DNA of 64,000 bases from Thelonectria olida (lineage: Eukaryota; Ascomycota; Sordariomycetes; Hypocreales; Nectriaceae), in the NCBI GenBank assembly GCA_020736575.1, contig JAGPYM010000069.1, positions 1 through 64,000 of the forward strand, written 5' to 3'. Numbering within the stretch: position 1 is the stretch's first letter; each line of letters starts with the position of its first letter. Made by a program: the position numbers and the translations under genes. A model generated the notes under the pieces. The model saw only the letters and a program-made list of their open reading frames with translations, was not told the DNA's origin and ran no database searches. Shown here piece after piece: positions 42,240 to 54,582 of this stretch.

Positions 42240-42965
42240 TCTCTGAGGTTGTAATGAAACATCTTTCAGTAGTTATGCACCTCGGGCTTCGTGGTCGGCG
42301 GATTGAGGTGCTAGTCCAGACGGGATCCACGAAAGGGGAAGTGCCCTGATGACTGCTTAAGCCACCTGATTTCTAATCTCACCTTACAGCCTTTAGGAGA
42401 GAGGGTATGTAGTTACTCTACCTGACCAGACCGAGTTCACTGAGCAGAACGAGACGACTCCCTGGCTACGACATACTGGCGAGGGGTCTTATATATTTGT
42501 ATATAATCTGAATGTTTGACGAGTCAGTTAACGGCTATGACTGCGGATTATAATATTTTCAATCATTTCCGCCAGCGACGGTTCGACTCCCTCTTGGGAC
42601 CTTTTTGAACGCCGCTTAGTGCTAAATTCCGGTCTGAGACTGACTATTTTCCCCCCTCTGTTTATTTTCTTTCGTTTTGCTATTGGGTTATTCTGATGTA
42701 CACTTTGACAGTACGAAAATGACAATTATAGGACAGTATCTAATGAGATCTCTCGTCCATATATTCCTCATGGTCAAAATAGAACACGTCAAGCTGCCAT
42801 TGATGATCACTACACTATATTAAAACCTCCTTGTTGCATTCTCTCGTGGTCTCATTAACCCAGTAGAATCTAGTTGCAGACAGTATCTATCAGGCGTTTG
42901 ACTTTCTTCCAGCACACCAAGTACCATGTTGTAAGCGCTCTGGAGAGATCTGTGCTTCCCGTGCA
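42240..42965. other. AT-rich stretch without a gene
   Basis: About 0.7 kb with no supported frame. Confidence 0.45.
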
Positions 42966-43787
42966 TCAACTCTTTGGCCTTTCGTTTTGATACGAACGTC
43001 TCGCGACCTTGGTCAACTCCCAGCTAACATCAGCTAGAAACTCCTCCGCATTATCAGGTGTCATGTAACTATCATAGTGGGCGATAAAAGGTTCGTCCAC
43101 ATAGTGCAGTCGTTTACGCTTGCGTGGCCAATCAAAGCCAAGTGTTTCAACTTCGTGCCGTTCCCAGTCATCCGTTCTTAACATTGGTCTACCACGCGGA
43201 GAGGAAGGTACGATATCGTCGTCTGACAATGAATCATCTGTTGACCCAGAAACGTGCTGCTCTTCCCCCGGCTGTGTATCTCGAGCCCGCTTAGACGGAT
43301 CACCGGAAGTATTTTGACCAACCTGGCTGTCTGGGTTTCGCGACTGAGAAGGTGACTCTAACACACTTGGACTTGATAATTTGGCCAGCTTGGTTCGTAT
43401 GTCGAGTGGCGTATCCTCGCCAGATGTCGCTGCACATGCCCGAGACAGCACACTGGCGAGCTGCCGCGAGACACGAATCTCGAAACCTGGCAATGGTGCA
43501 TTTGGCTCGTTCGGCCTGGATGGTCTCTTGGGAAGGCGTAACCATGTTGGGAAGATTATCTCCTTCGATCGAAGGCTGACCGATCTCTAAGTCCTTATAT
43601 TCGGGGATACAGAACCAGATACTGATCGTTTCGAGGGCGATCGAGAGCTTTTCCGTGCACGTGCTGTCTTTCGAAGAGGGTCAAGGGTCGGCAGAGGGCT
43701 TCTTCGGCGGCAGGTAGCGTGGTTCAACGCGGCGGGTTGGTTTGGAATGTGCTGTGCGCAGCCGGCTACGGGAATGGTTAGCGACAA
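42966..43787 (-). pseudogene. Unidentified nuclear-type protein ORF interrupted by one TAG
   Basis: One minus-strand frame stays open from about 43787 to 42966 apart from a single TAG near 43590. It encodes a basic Ser/Arg-rich start (RKTARARKSSRSPSKRS), a hydrophobic/basic segment (IIFPTWLRLPKRP), a long polar acidic middle and a C-terminus with PRKRKRLHYVDEPF and EEFLADVSWELTKVARR. No ATG begins the frame, so a 5' exon may be missing. The TAG could come from CAG by a C-to-T change. No family is recognised. Confidence 0.35.
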
Positions 43788-43925
43788 GCTGCCCTACGTA
43801 CATGGCGCTGGCAGTTTACCAACCGTTGACATGAGAGTCCACTGGCTGGCCAGTCGACAGGCTGGGAGTTGCCATAATTCAGGTCCGTTAAAGTCTTCGA
43901 TGACCTGTATGGTTGTTCTGAGGCG

Positions 43926-44455
43926 ATGATCCAGATCACTGCTATCATCCATTCGTTTTCAGTTGTAACCATAAAAGAAGCGTGGTGGAGATGGGTTGCG
44001 ATACTTGAATGTGTTGAAGTAACGTCAATCGTTCTCTTCGCACTGCGTTCAGAGATTGCGGCTCCCCTCGAACTTGCCTACATGGCACCATTCACTTCCC
44101 AAGCTGCAGCCATTGGAGTCATATTCTTTACTTCTAGAGGCATAGAATCGAATAGTGTACCGAAGCATATGGCTGATCATTTGCTTGTTACGGGCTTGTT
44201 GTCATCTTGGTCTCAACATCAGCACTTGTGCTGTCGCTCTTTGCGCTGTACACGAGGTTGATGTTGACTCAGTGGGTTATCGCCTCCCGGAGAGCTCAAG
44301 TCCAACGGGTGAGACTCAAAGATCGCGTTGACTCCGAATCGCCAATCAAACTTCAGCTCTCTCGCGGACAACTCACCTTGGCTACAACTCGACGGTCGTC
44401 AATCCCTCTCCGCTGGGCCAATCCTGCTGCCTCCTGTTGCCACAATCTCAAGTAA
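43926..44455 (+). pseudogene. Possible membrane-protein remnant
   Basis: Two overlapping frames (43926-44261, 44207-44455) contain hydrophobic stretches (TSIVLFALRSEIAAPLELAY; SALVLSLFALYTRLMLTQWV) that would be adjacent helices if one frameshift near 44205 is assumed. No family is recognised; it may be a decayed polytopic membrane protein or chance. Confidence 0.25.
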
Positions 44456-45469
44456 CTAGCTCTCTGGCTCCTAGGATAAGTAATTATCTGATTCTATAGC
44501 CTCGCAGTTGTCGATGCCATGTGGGAAATGGGCATAGATAGCCCAGTGTAGGATCTCAAGAATTTGTTAATATATTATCGCGCAGTTGAAGGACCGGGTA
44601 TATTGTTAGGGCAAATATGCAATTAATAGTCTGCTTTCATCTCAGATTACTTTCAAAGCCCCCTAGTTCTCAGAAACATAGCGTCACCTCCGAAGCACTA
44701 GAAGTGAGCATTATCATAGTGGCTTGTGTGAAGACTTATGGATTTCGTAGCCTCGATCCCGTGATCCTTAGAGCATCCTTTCTCGAGTTGCGCGTTGTCA
44801 CACCCATTCCACCAAGGGACACCCCTCTCGCGTCAAGGTTGAAGAGGACCACGAACCATGCAAGGCGTTCTTACCATCTTTGTATGGTATACTGTGATGA
44901 GATTCGGTACTGGGGGAAGATCGTCAGGGAGTCACACACCAAGAACATGGCCTTTTCCCGCTTTACCCGACCACCAACTCTCTGTAAAAGCCTTCAGCAA
45001 TCTTGCATAGTCACACATGGCCGCTAAGATTGTTATGGAACACTTCGCCGGGGTGGTGCCACGGCGTCTGTTGACTGTGACAGACAAGACCGGCTACTCC
45101 GGGCTTTACTCCAAGATCATGCCGAGGGGAAAGGGGCAGCTCCTGCATATGGGAACTTCAAGGGGATGGCTTCCATGAAAGTCTCGCCACCATTATGACA
45201 TAATCCCTGAAAGACCGGAGTCAAAGCCCCTTTTACCTATCATAGTGGTCGTGCTGTGTGTCGCCAGGGGGGGAGCGAGGGGGGTGTTGGTTTTGTCGAA
45301 GAAGGCGTGGAGCGCAGAGTATGCCTTACCATGAGCAGCTCTCGCCCTTGACTTGTTGCACTGGCAATCTTTGAGTGCAATTATAAAGCCCATGAATTTT
45401 CCAGCTGTCCCTAACACTCAACAGCCGTCTCTCAAACCTTTCACTTGACACTCTCCAACGATCGATAAA

Positions 45470-45878
45470 ATGAACACTCAACAGTGTCTTGTTTCTACCG
45501 TGCCTCTTCCCAAGGAACTCTTGGGGGAGTCATTCGTCGATGAAGAGGAATTGGCGGCTAAAATTCTCTATGTCGTTCAGGAAAGAGAGGGCGCAGATGC
45601 CTCCGACACAAGGCTGAAGACCAGAAAGAGACGAAGAGGGAATGAGGAGGGACCGGCAGGTACGAGAACCCCTTTAGCCTGTAGTGATGAACCTAATGTG
45701 TCTGGCAGTGAAGCGTTTGAAAGAAGGACCCTTTGACTCGCTACCTACGCCATGGAAGACATGCTACTATGACAAAGGGCTATTGAGAATCAAACGGAAA
45801 GAGAGACTTGTTCGAGAGGAGAAGTACAAGATTTCTTTTGACACTTCCTTACAGTCATTCGATGGCATTAAACACTGA
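45470..45878 (+). CDS. Small two-exon protein of unknown function
   Basis: Exon 1 (45470-45659) and exon 2 (45709-45878) join in frame across a 49-nt intron (GTACGA donor, TGGCAG acceptor) to 119 residues. The protein is charged: an acidic N-terminal part (ESFVDEEELAAKILYVVQE), an NLS-like KTRKRRRG around residue 50, and a basic exon 2 (LLRIKRKERLVREEKYKI). A purine context and a CT-rich leader precede the ATG. No known domain is recognised. It may be a lineage-specific gene or a fragment of a larger one. Confidence 0.45.
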
Positions 45879-46135
45879 ATGCTCAGCAACGGATGGAATT
45901 TGGAATACGTCTCTATCAGCAACTCTAATGATCTCGTTGTCAAGGGTTGCACTGAGGTCCCATCAGAGTTTGGACCCAGCTTTCCTGACATTCTAAAAGA
46001 ATTGACGGAGATAATTGCGGACGAGAGAGAAATTGATCCATAGGATAGAATGAATTGGGCAGGCAGGGAGAGCGTCGAGGTTGAGCCGTAAACGTGGGCA
46101 TCTTGACAAGCACGTCAGCTCACAGTATATACCTA

Positions 46136-46202
46136 TAAGAGAGAATTGACATCCAATTCAGTTTGCCAGACACTCTTCGCAGCCGTTACCGGTCACTATA
46201 GT
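46136..46202 (+). repeat. Dispersed 67-bp repeat, copy B
   Basis: Inverted relative to copy A at 15022-15088, about two mismatches over 67 bp; similarity ends abruptly on both sides. Confidence 0.75.
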
Positions 46203-47918
46203 AGTGCGCTGCGTTCTCCGTAGTTAATATTCCGAATATATGCATTTGCATGAGGGCACAGCTAGCCGCATATGAACTCGGTCTTTCTATTCGAGCAGCA
46301 TCTCTAAGCATTTGCCATCATACCGAGAGTCTAGAGTGTTGGCCGCGAAATTCTAATTAGCCAGCAATTAACAAATATCATAAAATAGATGACAAGATGA
46401 TGATTTGAAAGCAAAATAACTAACACTAATAAGTGGAGAGGTGATACTGCAAAGAGTCAACTAAGTTAAAAGACTCCGGAATCTGCCGTAATACAAAAAG
46501 AAAGTATTTCCTTGCATCCTGGTTCTTAAGTCTAGTTGTATTTCTAGTAAGTTAACTTCAATATTTCTATTAGATTCCTTAGATATTATTTAGACTTAAA
46601 ATAGCTATAAGTTAGTCTCTTTATCCTCTTAATGCTATAGATCTCACTCTCTGTAACCTGCTGCATCATGTTCCGTCTCGAACGCCTTCCGCTTTGGCGA
46701 CGAGTCACTTCAGTCGGGAGAGCTTGTCCAATCAATTCCACCACTTTCTTGGGTGTGTGCAATAGAAATCGGAAGGGTCCTTGCCGTAAGTTGGGTCATC
46801 GGGTTATCGATATAGTTATCGATATACTCGGCTTTCGATAAGGCGCACTTAACTAAGTTATCCGTAATCCAAAAGTGTCCATGATCCAAACTGTCCATGA
46901 TCCAAAACTATCCATGATCCAAAACTATCCATGTGTCATATTCAGGCTATAAGCCATTATTAGCAAACGTATTGGTGGAGTGCGCATTCCATTTTGCCCC
47001 AGCTGGTAATGCCACACCATGATCCAAAACGTATGGAATAGATACCTCATGTAAATAGGCACCTCATGTAAAATAGACACCTGAATCCTCATGATGGTAT
47101 GCATAAAGTATTCCCGAACACGGGCAGAGGATTAAAATATACGAGTCTTCAGAAGCAATAAGAATACGTTTCGAGTTAATCAGATTTCCGGCAGTCTTAC
47201 ATAGCAGACAAGCTGGTTAATTCGATCTTAATGAAACTTCTACAGTAGGTTTAACCGGAGAGTCCAATTTGAACTGTTAATTTACGAAATCGTGATTCAA
47301 GCTTCGTCATGTGAAGATGAGCAGGGGGGCCAAAACTGGACTCAATAGTCACGAAACAGGACCACCGAGTCCAGTTTTGGTCGCTTTCCATTTTTAAAGA
47401 TAGGTGTATATTCTGATTAGGCTCATTAATCAAGGCCACTGGGAGGCGAAGGACCAGAAAGTGGTCCCCAAATCAGAAACAAACTACACCACGGTTCGGC
47501 CGTCGCAGTTACCCTACATGGAAAGTTGTAGATGCACGAGCCAACTCAAAGCGGCCGATGGATATCACCGTTTCATCGTATTACCAGAAGATTCTTCGGC
47601 ATATTCCGTCGTGCCCCTGCACTACGCAGATCACAGGGTACAAATCAGCTTTGTAGGAGTTGCTGTCGGCACCTTTGGTTGCGGGGAATACTAGCGAAGT
47701 CTATATTCTAGCGCCACGGTGGCGCTTGGCCATATGAGCGAAGATATCCGTGACGCTAGCTTACTACAAGATAAGCAAAGCGGTTATAAGCACGGCGGGC
47801 CTTTCCGGGCTGACCCTTGATTGGCATTACTGGGGCAAGTTCCGCCGGGACAGCAACTTGTTAAATTTTACCAACTGCACCATACTATGTACAAAAATGA
47901 GGATCCCCACTTAGAGCA
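46203..47918. other. AT-rich gene-poor stretch with a short tandem repeat
   Basis: About 1.7 kb is AT-rich, especially 46340-46640, with no convincing gene. At 46865-46933 a ~19-bp unit containing CCATGATCCAAAA is repeated about four times. Confidence 0.5.
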
Positions 47919-48223
47919 ATGTCACAGTGGTTTATATCTGACAATTCCATGCAAGGTTTGGTGGCTGTTGCGGGTCACGGACGTCCCAGTGCCACTGTGC
48001 TGTTCGGTGAGTCGTTTTTTTCTTCATCTACAGTATCCGTGCTCGCTCGATACTGTAAGCGAGTGGATCAAAAAGTAAAGATCTTGTTATCCTTACAGAA
48101 TATCCCGAAGTCGGCGGAGTGGTGACTTTTGTGCCCATCGAAGATCAAGAGGCAATGTCGAGCGATAGATCGATCCTTGATGTGTTTATTGAAGTATTCG
48201 GTTTACTTGAATCCTCGTTATAA
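47919..48223 (+). CDS. Possible two-exon small protein
   Basis: An ATG at 47919 with exon 1 to 48006 and exon 2 at 48099-48223 gives 70 residues across a 92-nt intron (GTGAGT donor, CTTACAG acceptor) with matching phase. The sequence has a strand-like start (MQGLVAVAGHG, SATVLFEYPEVGGVVTFVPIED) and an acidic end. Splice signals are good but there is no family match. It could be the end of a larger decayed gene. Confidence 0.35.
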
Positions 48224-48605
48224 ATGCCCTGGATCACTGTAACCCATTCCTAGTTTCCCAGCTCGGTAGTTCAGGGCCTTCCATCCTTTTTGCGCTTACC
48301 ATGACCATGCTAGTAGAGATGATTCCAATATCAAGCCAGCCTTGCCAAAGAGTTAGATTGCAGCAGTCCTAAGGCTATAACTTCGCGATCATGTTTTCTA
48401 AGAGGCAGAAGTAGCCACGAACAAAGACTAAATCTCTGAATTTGGCTGTGATAATAGTCTTTATGATCAATAGGCGTCGGGAGTTCTGGGATGGGTGCAA
48501 TTGGTCTTTCTGGAATTACTCCTTAGATTCCAGAATCTCCTAACGTGGCCAAGTTCGAGCTCGAAAACGCACGAGAATCCGTCATCACGAAGATGGACAT
48601 TCGTA

Positions 48606-48948
48606 TTACTTTTTGTGATAAGCTTGGGAGCCTAGGCTGGACGTAAGTTCACGTACCTTCAACTCTGGCTCCGTGGGAGGCAAGATGATTATGCAACAGT
48701 CCTTATGCGCCATATGGGCTGAAAGAAGAGCCTTAAGCGTTTTGAACTCCTCTTGGAGACGACGTATCTCGACGGATAGCGCAGCATTCCTCGACTTCAG
48801 CCCTTCCAGTCGGGCCACTATCGCCGGGTTTGTTGCGTCGCAACGAAGGCAGTCGTCGAAACTCTGGTCCCAGGCCATCCGAATCGACGCGCGAGGCCGT
48901 CTGTCGTGGTATTTTCAGTGGTAGGAGAAGTGGTTGTTTTCGAAGCAC
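48606..48948 (-). pseudogene. bZIP leucine-zipper remnant
   Basis: The frame 48878-48606 encodes a heptad coiled coil (VARLEGLKSRNAALSVEIRRL then EEFKTLKALLSAHMAHKDC) like the zipper and tail of fungal ATF-type bZIP factors, compare the intact gene at 28435-27419. The basic region that should precede it is found only in scrambled form in the other frames upstream (for example RRLPSLRRNK). I read it as a frameshifted bZIP remnant. Confidence 0.5.
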
Positions 48949-50405
48949 TGGAGTCGAGGTTTAACAGACCTCTTAAGAATTTATATCCCATGAAGTATTA
49001 CCGAGTTCTGCTCATGAGTCTACCTCCTCACCATCTCGGATCCAGACCAACACTCAGCTGAAGGATGTACTGTACCCCTGGATATATGTATGTGGACAGG
49101 GAAATACGTCATCACGACGTCGACAAACCCTTATATAGCGGTTTTCCACCACAAATATACGATATCAACATGTGCCTTGCAAGTATTCCGCCCTAATAGG
49201 TTGTCAAAGCGTAGGAAACTCAAAGACTCGGCAGTGTCGTACTCCGTGCGTAAGACTGGATCGCATCTTGCTATGGCCCGAAGAGGTTGGCCCCACGACC
49301 TCGTGCCGCTGGTGTGGCGCACCTAGTCCTGTCTGGTTTAATACACTCGTGACCTCACGTTAAATACGCACTCTCTTACGGTAGTAAATAGGGTTTGTGA
49401 CAGCTGACGCCTTGCGGGTGTTTACCGTGTTGGGCTAGCCCCAAACTATAACGCCCTATGAGCAGCTGTCTCTCTCCCCGCCTCCACTTGCTCGCTCAGT
49501 CTCCATCCGTCTGTGCGTGGCAGGCATTCGTTCAAAGAGGTTCATCTACTAACGAAGTGGAATTTTTGTGGCTCATGTGGCCTATTCGCCTTGTCTGAGA
49601 AGCACAGAACAGAAGCTCTGGGGAAGATCGGCACACACAAGTAAGGTCAGTTGTGGCAGGAGTCATAAAGTAACGTGACCTGTAGCGACCAACGCTCGAG
49701 AAGGTGCTGACCACTCTGGAAAATAACCGGGAAGCAAACAAGGTCGATCTGCAAGCACGGTATTATCCAAGATTATCAATCTCAAATTGCATGTCCCAGA
49801 TACTGTACAGTAGATCAACGCACTTCGGGCATAGAGCTAAGCTCAGGCTGCAAATGGGCTATTGGGCACATATGTAAATCATAGCATATCGTTTGCGCCG
49901 TTCATTCAATCGGGCTTTCCTCTTTCACAAGGCAAATAAAGTCAGAGTTTGGATGCCATCTAATTTTAGTTCATACGGTTTTCGTGCCAAATGTTAAGTA
50001 GTGTCCGTATTTCCGACCCTTGCTATGCCTAGGGAGCTGCTTTCGATTACCACTAACGCTGCGTCTTGATTTCGCTTCATCTGTTATTTTTAGCATAATA
50101 CAAAAGCGAAAGTGGATATGTAGATTTTATTGAGATCTTCGTATGTATGGAGATTTCGGTACGAAGCCTCTCAGAAGACCATATAAAATCTTATAGTCAA
50201 AACGGGTGACCTCGTGGAGAAATCCTCGCACGAGAAGTTTCCAAAGAATCCTCGACTTCAGGGAGCATGAGACGTATTCAAGATACCTATATCCGATAGA
50301 TGGTGCTTCTCCAGTCCAACAAATTGGCTCATTCAAATGCCATCCCACGCAAAATGCACCTTCCAGCAATTCCTGGCTCTCCACGCCCGTTCAATCCACA
50401 CTAAC
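48949..50405. other. Gene-poor stretch
   Basis: About 1.45 kb, AT-rich in its second half, with no supported gene. Confidence 0.45.
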
Positions 50406-51014
50406 TCAAAGTCCGAACAACCTCTCATACGCAGCGACTCTCAACTCAAGTGTCATATGCTCTGCTTGAAGTGTTTCATTCCTCTCTTCTAAGCGTGAAA
50501 TGTACAGCATTGCTTCACGCAATATTGTTGCCTGTATTCTCATTAACCATCATGCTGGATAAGTTGAAAACTCCCTTACCCTATACGCAGATTCTCTAAC
50601 GGTCCGTTCTTGCTGATATTCGGGATGGTTCTCCTCTTGTCCCTTTGTCGTTCTATCTCGTAGGCTTAGGATGCTCTCTCGTAGTGCAGAAAATTCATTG
50701 CTCAATTTAGTGGGATAGCGTCTGTCAATTGCACGTCGAGTTGTTGTTTTGGATTTGTGGGGACCAGATCGACGGGCTGGAAGAGATTTAAGATGATCTT
50801 CATCTTTGCCCGACTTGCATTTGCAAGGGGTTAAGTGGTGCAATGTAGGGTTAGTTATCCCGCCGGCCGAACAGGAGGTGGATGAGTTCCCGAAGTCTTG
50901 GCAGCAGGAGTCTTCGCTTAGCTCCGATGGTGCAGGGCTCGAGGTGGAGCTGTGAAGATCGCAACCCGGCCGTGGCAAGGAGTCATCTTCGGAGACAGCC
51001 TTGCGGAAAACCAT
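50406..51014 (-). CDS. bHLH transcription factor (two exons)
   Basis: Exon 1 (51014-50580) and exon 2 (50531-50406) join in phase 0 across a 48-nt intron (GTAAGG donor, ATACAG acceptor) to 186 residues. Residues 1-100 are Ser/Cys/Pro-rich. The bHLH basic/helix-1 part reads RRAIDRRYPTKLSNEFSALRESILSLRDR, typical of fungal SREBP-like bHLH proteins apart from the usual Glu-Lys-Arg (here Asp-Arg-Arg). Helix 2 in exon 2 is ATILREAMLYISRLEERNETL, then a short leucine-zipper extension. It would bind E-box-like DNA as a dimer. The spliced domain is complete; the protein is short for the family, so upstream exons may be missing. Confidence 0.7.
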
Positions 51015-51580
51015 ATTGTCTCCTGGGTGTTCTGAAAAATCAATGCCGCCGGTAGTATGTTACCATCCCAACGAAGCACAACGAACTGGCGAGTCAGCAG
51101 ACTTCAGAGTTCCAAGGTCAGGCCTAAGAGAAGGTAATCTGATGATAATGCGTCATTGACGGGGCATTCACTCTTTGGTATCGAAAGACGTCCGCTCAGA
51201 CACTTAATCGAGGTCTTTATATCCAGTCGACATCGATCCCGCTGATCGTCGTCGTTTGGCAAATAGTGTGACAACTCGACAATTATCGAGTATGGTTCCT
51301 GGAAAGGCTAAAGCCACAAGATCCCACAGGACACCTGGCTCGCTTGGGATTAACCCAAACTGGTTCTAGCCCAATTGCCCGTGGCGCTTTGGTTGCGTCT
51401 CATTCGTCAAGCTGGAAGTCCTCGGCCCGGCTGCTTATGACGATCTACAAAGGTGCCTCTCCCGATTTGCCGGTCATTGGCCGGGACCGTTCCATTGAAG
51501 CGCCAGTCTTGTGTTCAAGAAAGGAAGTGGTCTGATTCTTTGATCACTCACCACCACCTTTCTGTAGAGTATCGAATCGA
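51015..51580. other. Intergenic stretch
   Basis: About 570 bp upstream of the bHLH gene and at the broken 3' side of the LINE; no gene is seen. Confidence 0.4.
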
Positions 51581-51865
51581 TTAGGCTGAGTTGTCGGCTC
51601 TGATGTTACGTGAACGCATCCTATTAGTACAAAGTATTATGATGGCAAGCTTGACGGTGATGTTAGGTGGGTAATTCCAAACTGTAGGGACCATCTTAAC
51701 CCACCTGGGGTGCCCCATAGGGACTGTGAGCAGCTTGCCGTCCCTTTGGTGTGCCAGTGGTTCTTGAATCGCTATCACCGCATAATCTTGAAGTTGATTG
51801 TCGTTCATTAGGCTCTCATGCACCATATCCTGTTTTCTCACGTTTAGTTGAGTTACCTGAAACAT
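51581..51865 (-). pseudogene. LINE ORF2 start, endonuclease N-terminus only
   Basis: The frame begins with the apurinic-type endonuclease strand ([20 protein letters not shown], then [13 protein letters not shown]), whose Asn and Glu are metal-site residues. About 30 residues after [14 protein letters not shown] it loses similarity and stops. The rest of ORF2 is absent. Confidence 0.75.
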
Positions 51866-51866
51866 C

Positions 51867-53180
51867 TTACTCGTGCTGTCTAGGGTAGAGTTTCGGGCAG
51901 TTTCTGCTGAACGCCTCATGCGGCCCGCTGCAGAGGGCACACTTGGGCACCTGCGCCTGGCACTCACTGTGGTGGTGCCCTTCGCCGGCGCACCTTGCAC
52001 ATACCCGATTCTTGCTGCACGAGAATGCCTTGTGATCGAGTTCTTGGCAGTTATAGCATTGTTCCGGGCCGGTTCTTCGCTCGAATACACTGGTGCATGC
52101 CGACTCACCAGCTACAAGAAAGTATCCTACCTGTAGTAGTCTTCTAGCATCGCTGGCTTTAGAAAGATACGCCACCATAGACCCGTATGCCTTGGGGTTG
52201 GCCTTTTGACTCAACCATGCCACCTTGGCTATCTGGACCTCGTTCTCTTGGCTTAACGTTTCCATCGCTCCAGGGAGAATCTTGTATTCCTGATCGAAGA
52301 CGGCCGCACGGTTCATGTTGTCAACTTTGACTGGGTACAGTTGGTCCCGAAGGACCCTGGCGCCTGGGGCCTTTCTGGCCTCGAGAATAGTCTTGATCTT
52401 TTGCATTTCTTCTTCGTTCCTACTAATGACCCTCAGGCGGTTGGCGTTCCGTCCATCTCTGGTCACTGCGACGCATCGCCAGTGAGGTTGTTCGCTTGAC
52501 GTTCGCATCTCCTGTTCAACGGTCTTGCGGATCATTGCCGGTGTAGCCTCTCCAATACGATCCTCGGGCACCCTGGACGTGTCCACTGTGCAGAACACCG
52601 GTTCTGGAGTTGCCGATCGGACCGTGGACGGAGATTGGGTGGACATGCTGACCGGCGTCATTCTGGCTGCGTCTGCATATGTCCGGCCTGGCGATCGTGG
52701 TGCCTCAGCCTTGTTCAATATATCCAGCTGTAGTCGGGTCTGCTCCAGCTCGCCGCAAACCTGGGTAAGCTGCTCTCGGGCTTGCGATAATTCTTGCGCC
52801 ATCTGGGCCGTGGCCCTAGTCACTTCCTCGGCCATGCGATCTCTGAGTTTGGTGAACTCGAGCTGGAATTCTGCCATCATTGATTCGATTTTCTTGTTGA
52901 AGTCTCGCTCCAGAAGTTGCTTCAGGTTCTGGATTGCCTCGACCATGCCGCCGGCCGCTTTGGGGGCAGCCTTCTTCCGAGCTCGGGTTTGTCCCAGAGC
53001 TTCCTCACTGCTCTCAACTTGCTCCTGCCATTCCATATCACCATTTTGCTGCTCTGATTCCATTGCCTTCGTCGTTTTGACTCTCTTTCGCAGGGGACGT
53101 TGCGATCCCCCACCCGGGGCATCCGGCTCACGTCCCATGACGATGATGACGTCTGAAGCGGGGTTCGCAACACCAGACAT
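51867..53180 (-). CDS. LINE ORF1, Gag-like zinc-knuckle protein
   Basis: An unbroken frame of 437 residues. The N-terminal ~190 residues are polar with a long coiled coil (about 80-160, [20 protein letters not shown]). A globular middle follows. The C-terminus has three CCHC-like knuckles: [28 protein letters not shown] and [15 protein letters not shown]. This is the ORF1 layout of Tad1-type fungal LINEs; the protein would coat element RNA. Confidence 0.85.
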   Translation of the reverse strand: MSGVANPASDVIIVMGREPDAPGGGSQRPLRKRVKTTKAMESEQQNGDMEWQEQVESSEEALGQTRARKKAAPKAAGGMVEAIQNLKQLLERDFNKKIESMMAEFQLEFTKLRDRMAEEVTRATAQMAQELSQAREQLTQVCGELEQTRLQLDILNKAEAPRSPGRTYADAARMTPVSMSTQSPSTVRSATPEPVFCTVDTSRVPEDRIGEATPAMIRKTVEQEMRTSSEQPHWRCVAVTRDGRNANRLRVISRNEEEMQKIKTILEARKAPGARVLRDQLYPVKVDNMNRAAVFDQEYKILPGAMETLSQENEVQIAKVAWLSQKANPKAYGSMVAYLSKASDARRLLQVGYFLVAGESACTSVFERRTGPEQCYNCQELDHKAFSCSKNRVCARCAGEGHHHSECQAQVPKCALCSGPHEAFSRNCPKLYPRQHE

Positions 53181-53380
53181 CCACCAACGGCCTGAATCTC
53201 CGCAAAGCGGTTACCAGGCCTTTCAAAAGTTATAAAGAAGATAAATAAAAGTATTTTTAAGAGATCTCCCAGTCGTCTACAGTGTTTGACTCGTCGGTCT
53301 TACAGTACTATTCGAAATCGGTTGTCCTTTTGTGGAACTCTTTAGATTTGTCCGCACGGACATTTATGGGTGGGGTGGTG

Positions 53381-53528
53381 TCAGACAGGACGTGTATTCG
53401 GTCCATTGATCCAAATCAGCGTATTCATGTTGTGTGTTCTCGTTAAGTGTCTGCCCCTGAAAGATCTGCTGTTCATCATAAGACCCTTGCCCGCACGTGA
53501 CACCCCAGCATATGCCTTCTGTTCAACA
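53381..53528 (+). repeat. Dispersed repeat, copy 2 (related to 38106-38266)
   Basis: Same orientation as copy 1, with small indels; lies ~200 bp outside the LINE ORF1 start. Confidence 0.7.
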
Positions 53529-54582
53529 AGAACAAGCAACAGAATAACAGAACAAGGTGCCCATGTATGCTTCGCGTCGTCTACATCTGTAAAGGACTTC
53601 CGTTCCTCAAGGTATCTACGTTTCCCGTAGTTAGTCGTGCCATTCACGAGTAATCTGTAGACAACTATGCATCCAAGCCAACGACTTGATGGCATCCCAC
53701 ACTACATCTGTACTTGCACAGAAAGCCACTGGCGAGATGATTAGCTTGATGGCGGGCACCTGACAGCGGTGCTAGCGGTGAGCTTGCCTTAAAGAGGGTC
53801 AAGCGTCGGTCTTTTCCACTTCCGCGACCGGCGTCCTCTCCTTCTATTTGAACTTTGTATTGAGCCATGGCTGTGAGAATGATAGCTAGTGCTCACCTGA
53901 ATTTACAAATAAGTAATTACCTTACAGAGTACATCTATTGCAATTGATGGCGACTTCCGTCTTTAAAGGCGCCCTGTTGATATGCAATTGCCTCACGATG
54001 CAACGGATGTAACGGAAGTGCCCGTCTTCCATCATGGCTCCTAGATCTCCCAACCATCGAGTTACGTGCAGGGTCTCGACCTGTGCAAGCATTAGGGGAG
54101 AATAAATCATGCGTGGGTGTATGTATATTTACTACATTATTATGTGTGTGTGTGTGGAACGACCCTCCAACAGTGCCGGTGGCGCTGTCCGGGGCTTTCC
54201 TTGGCGAATGAATGTACACCGAGAGAAGCGGTGACGAATGGAAACCCTTTTAGCGTACCTCCATAGTTATATCACCAATCGCTATCACCAACACCAACAC
54301 CATCACTCAAACACAACCATGCATATAGGGCATCGCACCACCAGCGAATATTTGCTCGCACCGCTTCCCTACCACTCAGCCTTATCATATCATTCTAAGA
54401 TCCAAAAAATCCGAACCCTTTACGGCCAATATTGCTATAATTGAGCGCTTGGCACCATTTGATTCTGCCGTTGTCGCATTCCCACCGTCGATCACATCGG
54501 CACCATTCGGCTGCAACTACTCCAGCCTCACGCCGTTCCCACTTTGAGCGCTTACCCACATCTCCATGTCCTTGATCCGAAA
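53529..54582. other. Intergenic stretch with (TG)n microsatellite
   Basis: No supported gene in about 1 kb. A (GT)n run is at about 54144-54156. The part next to 54582 should contain the promoter of the CBM21 protein gene. Confidence 0.4.

Larger units (their letters stand above)
51581..53240 (-). mobile_element. Tad-like LINE (non-LTR retrotransposon), 3'-truncated
   Basis: On the minus strand an intact ORF1 (53180-51867) is followed after one base by the start of ORF2 (ATG at 51865), which ends after about 95 codons at 51581. The reverse transcriptase, RNase H and 3' tail are missing. The 5' part is kept while the 3' part is lost, opposite to the usual 5' truncation. Confidence 0.8.

Noticed and set aside
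42570..42600. GGTTCGACTCCC resembling a tRNA T-arm
   Set aside because: Flanking bases do not form a T-stem, acceptor stem or anticodon arm.
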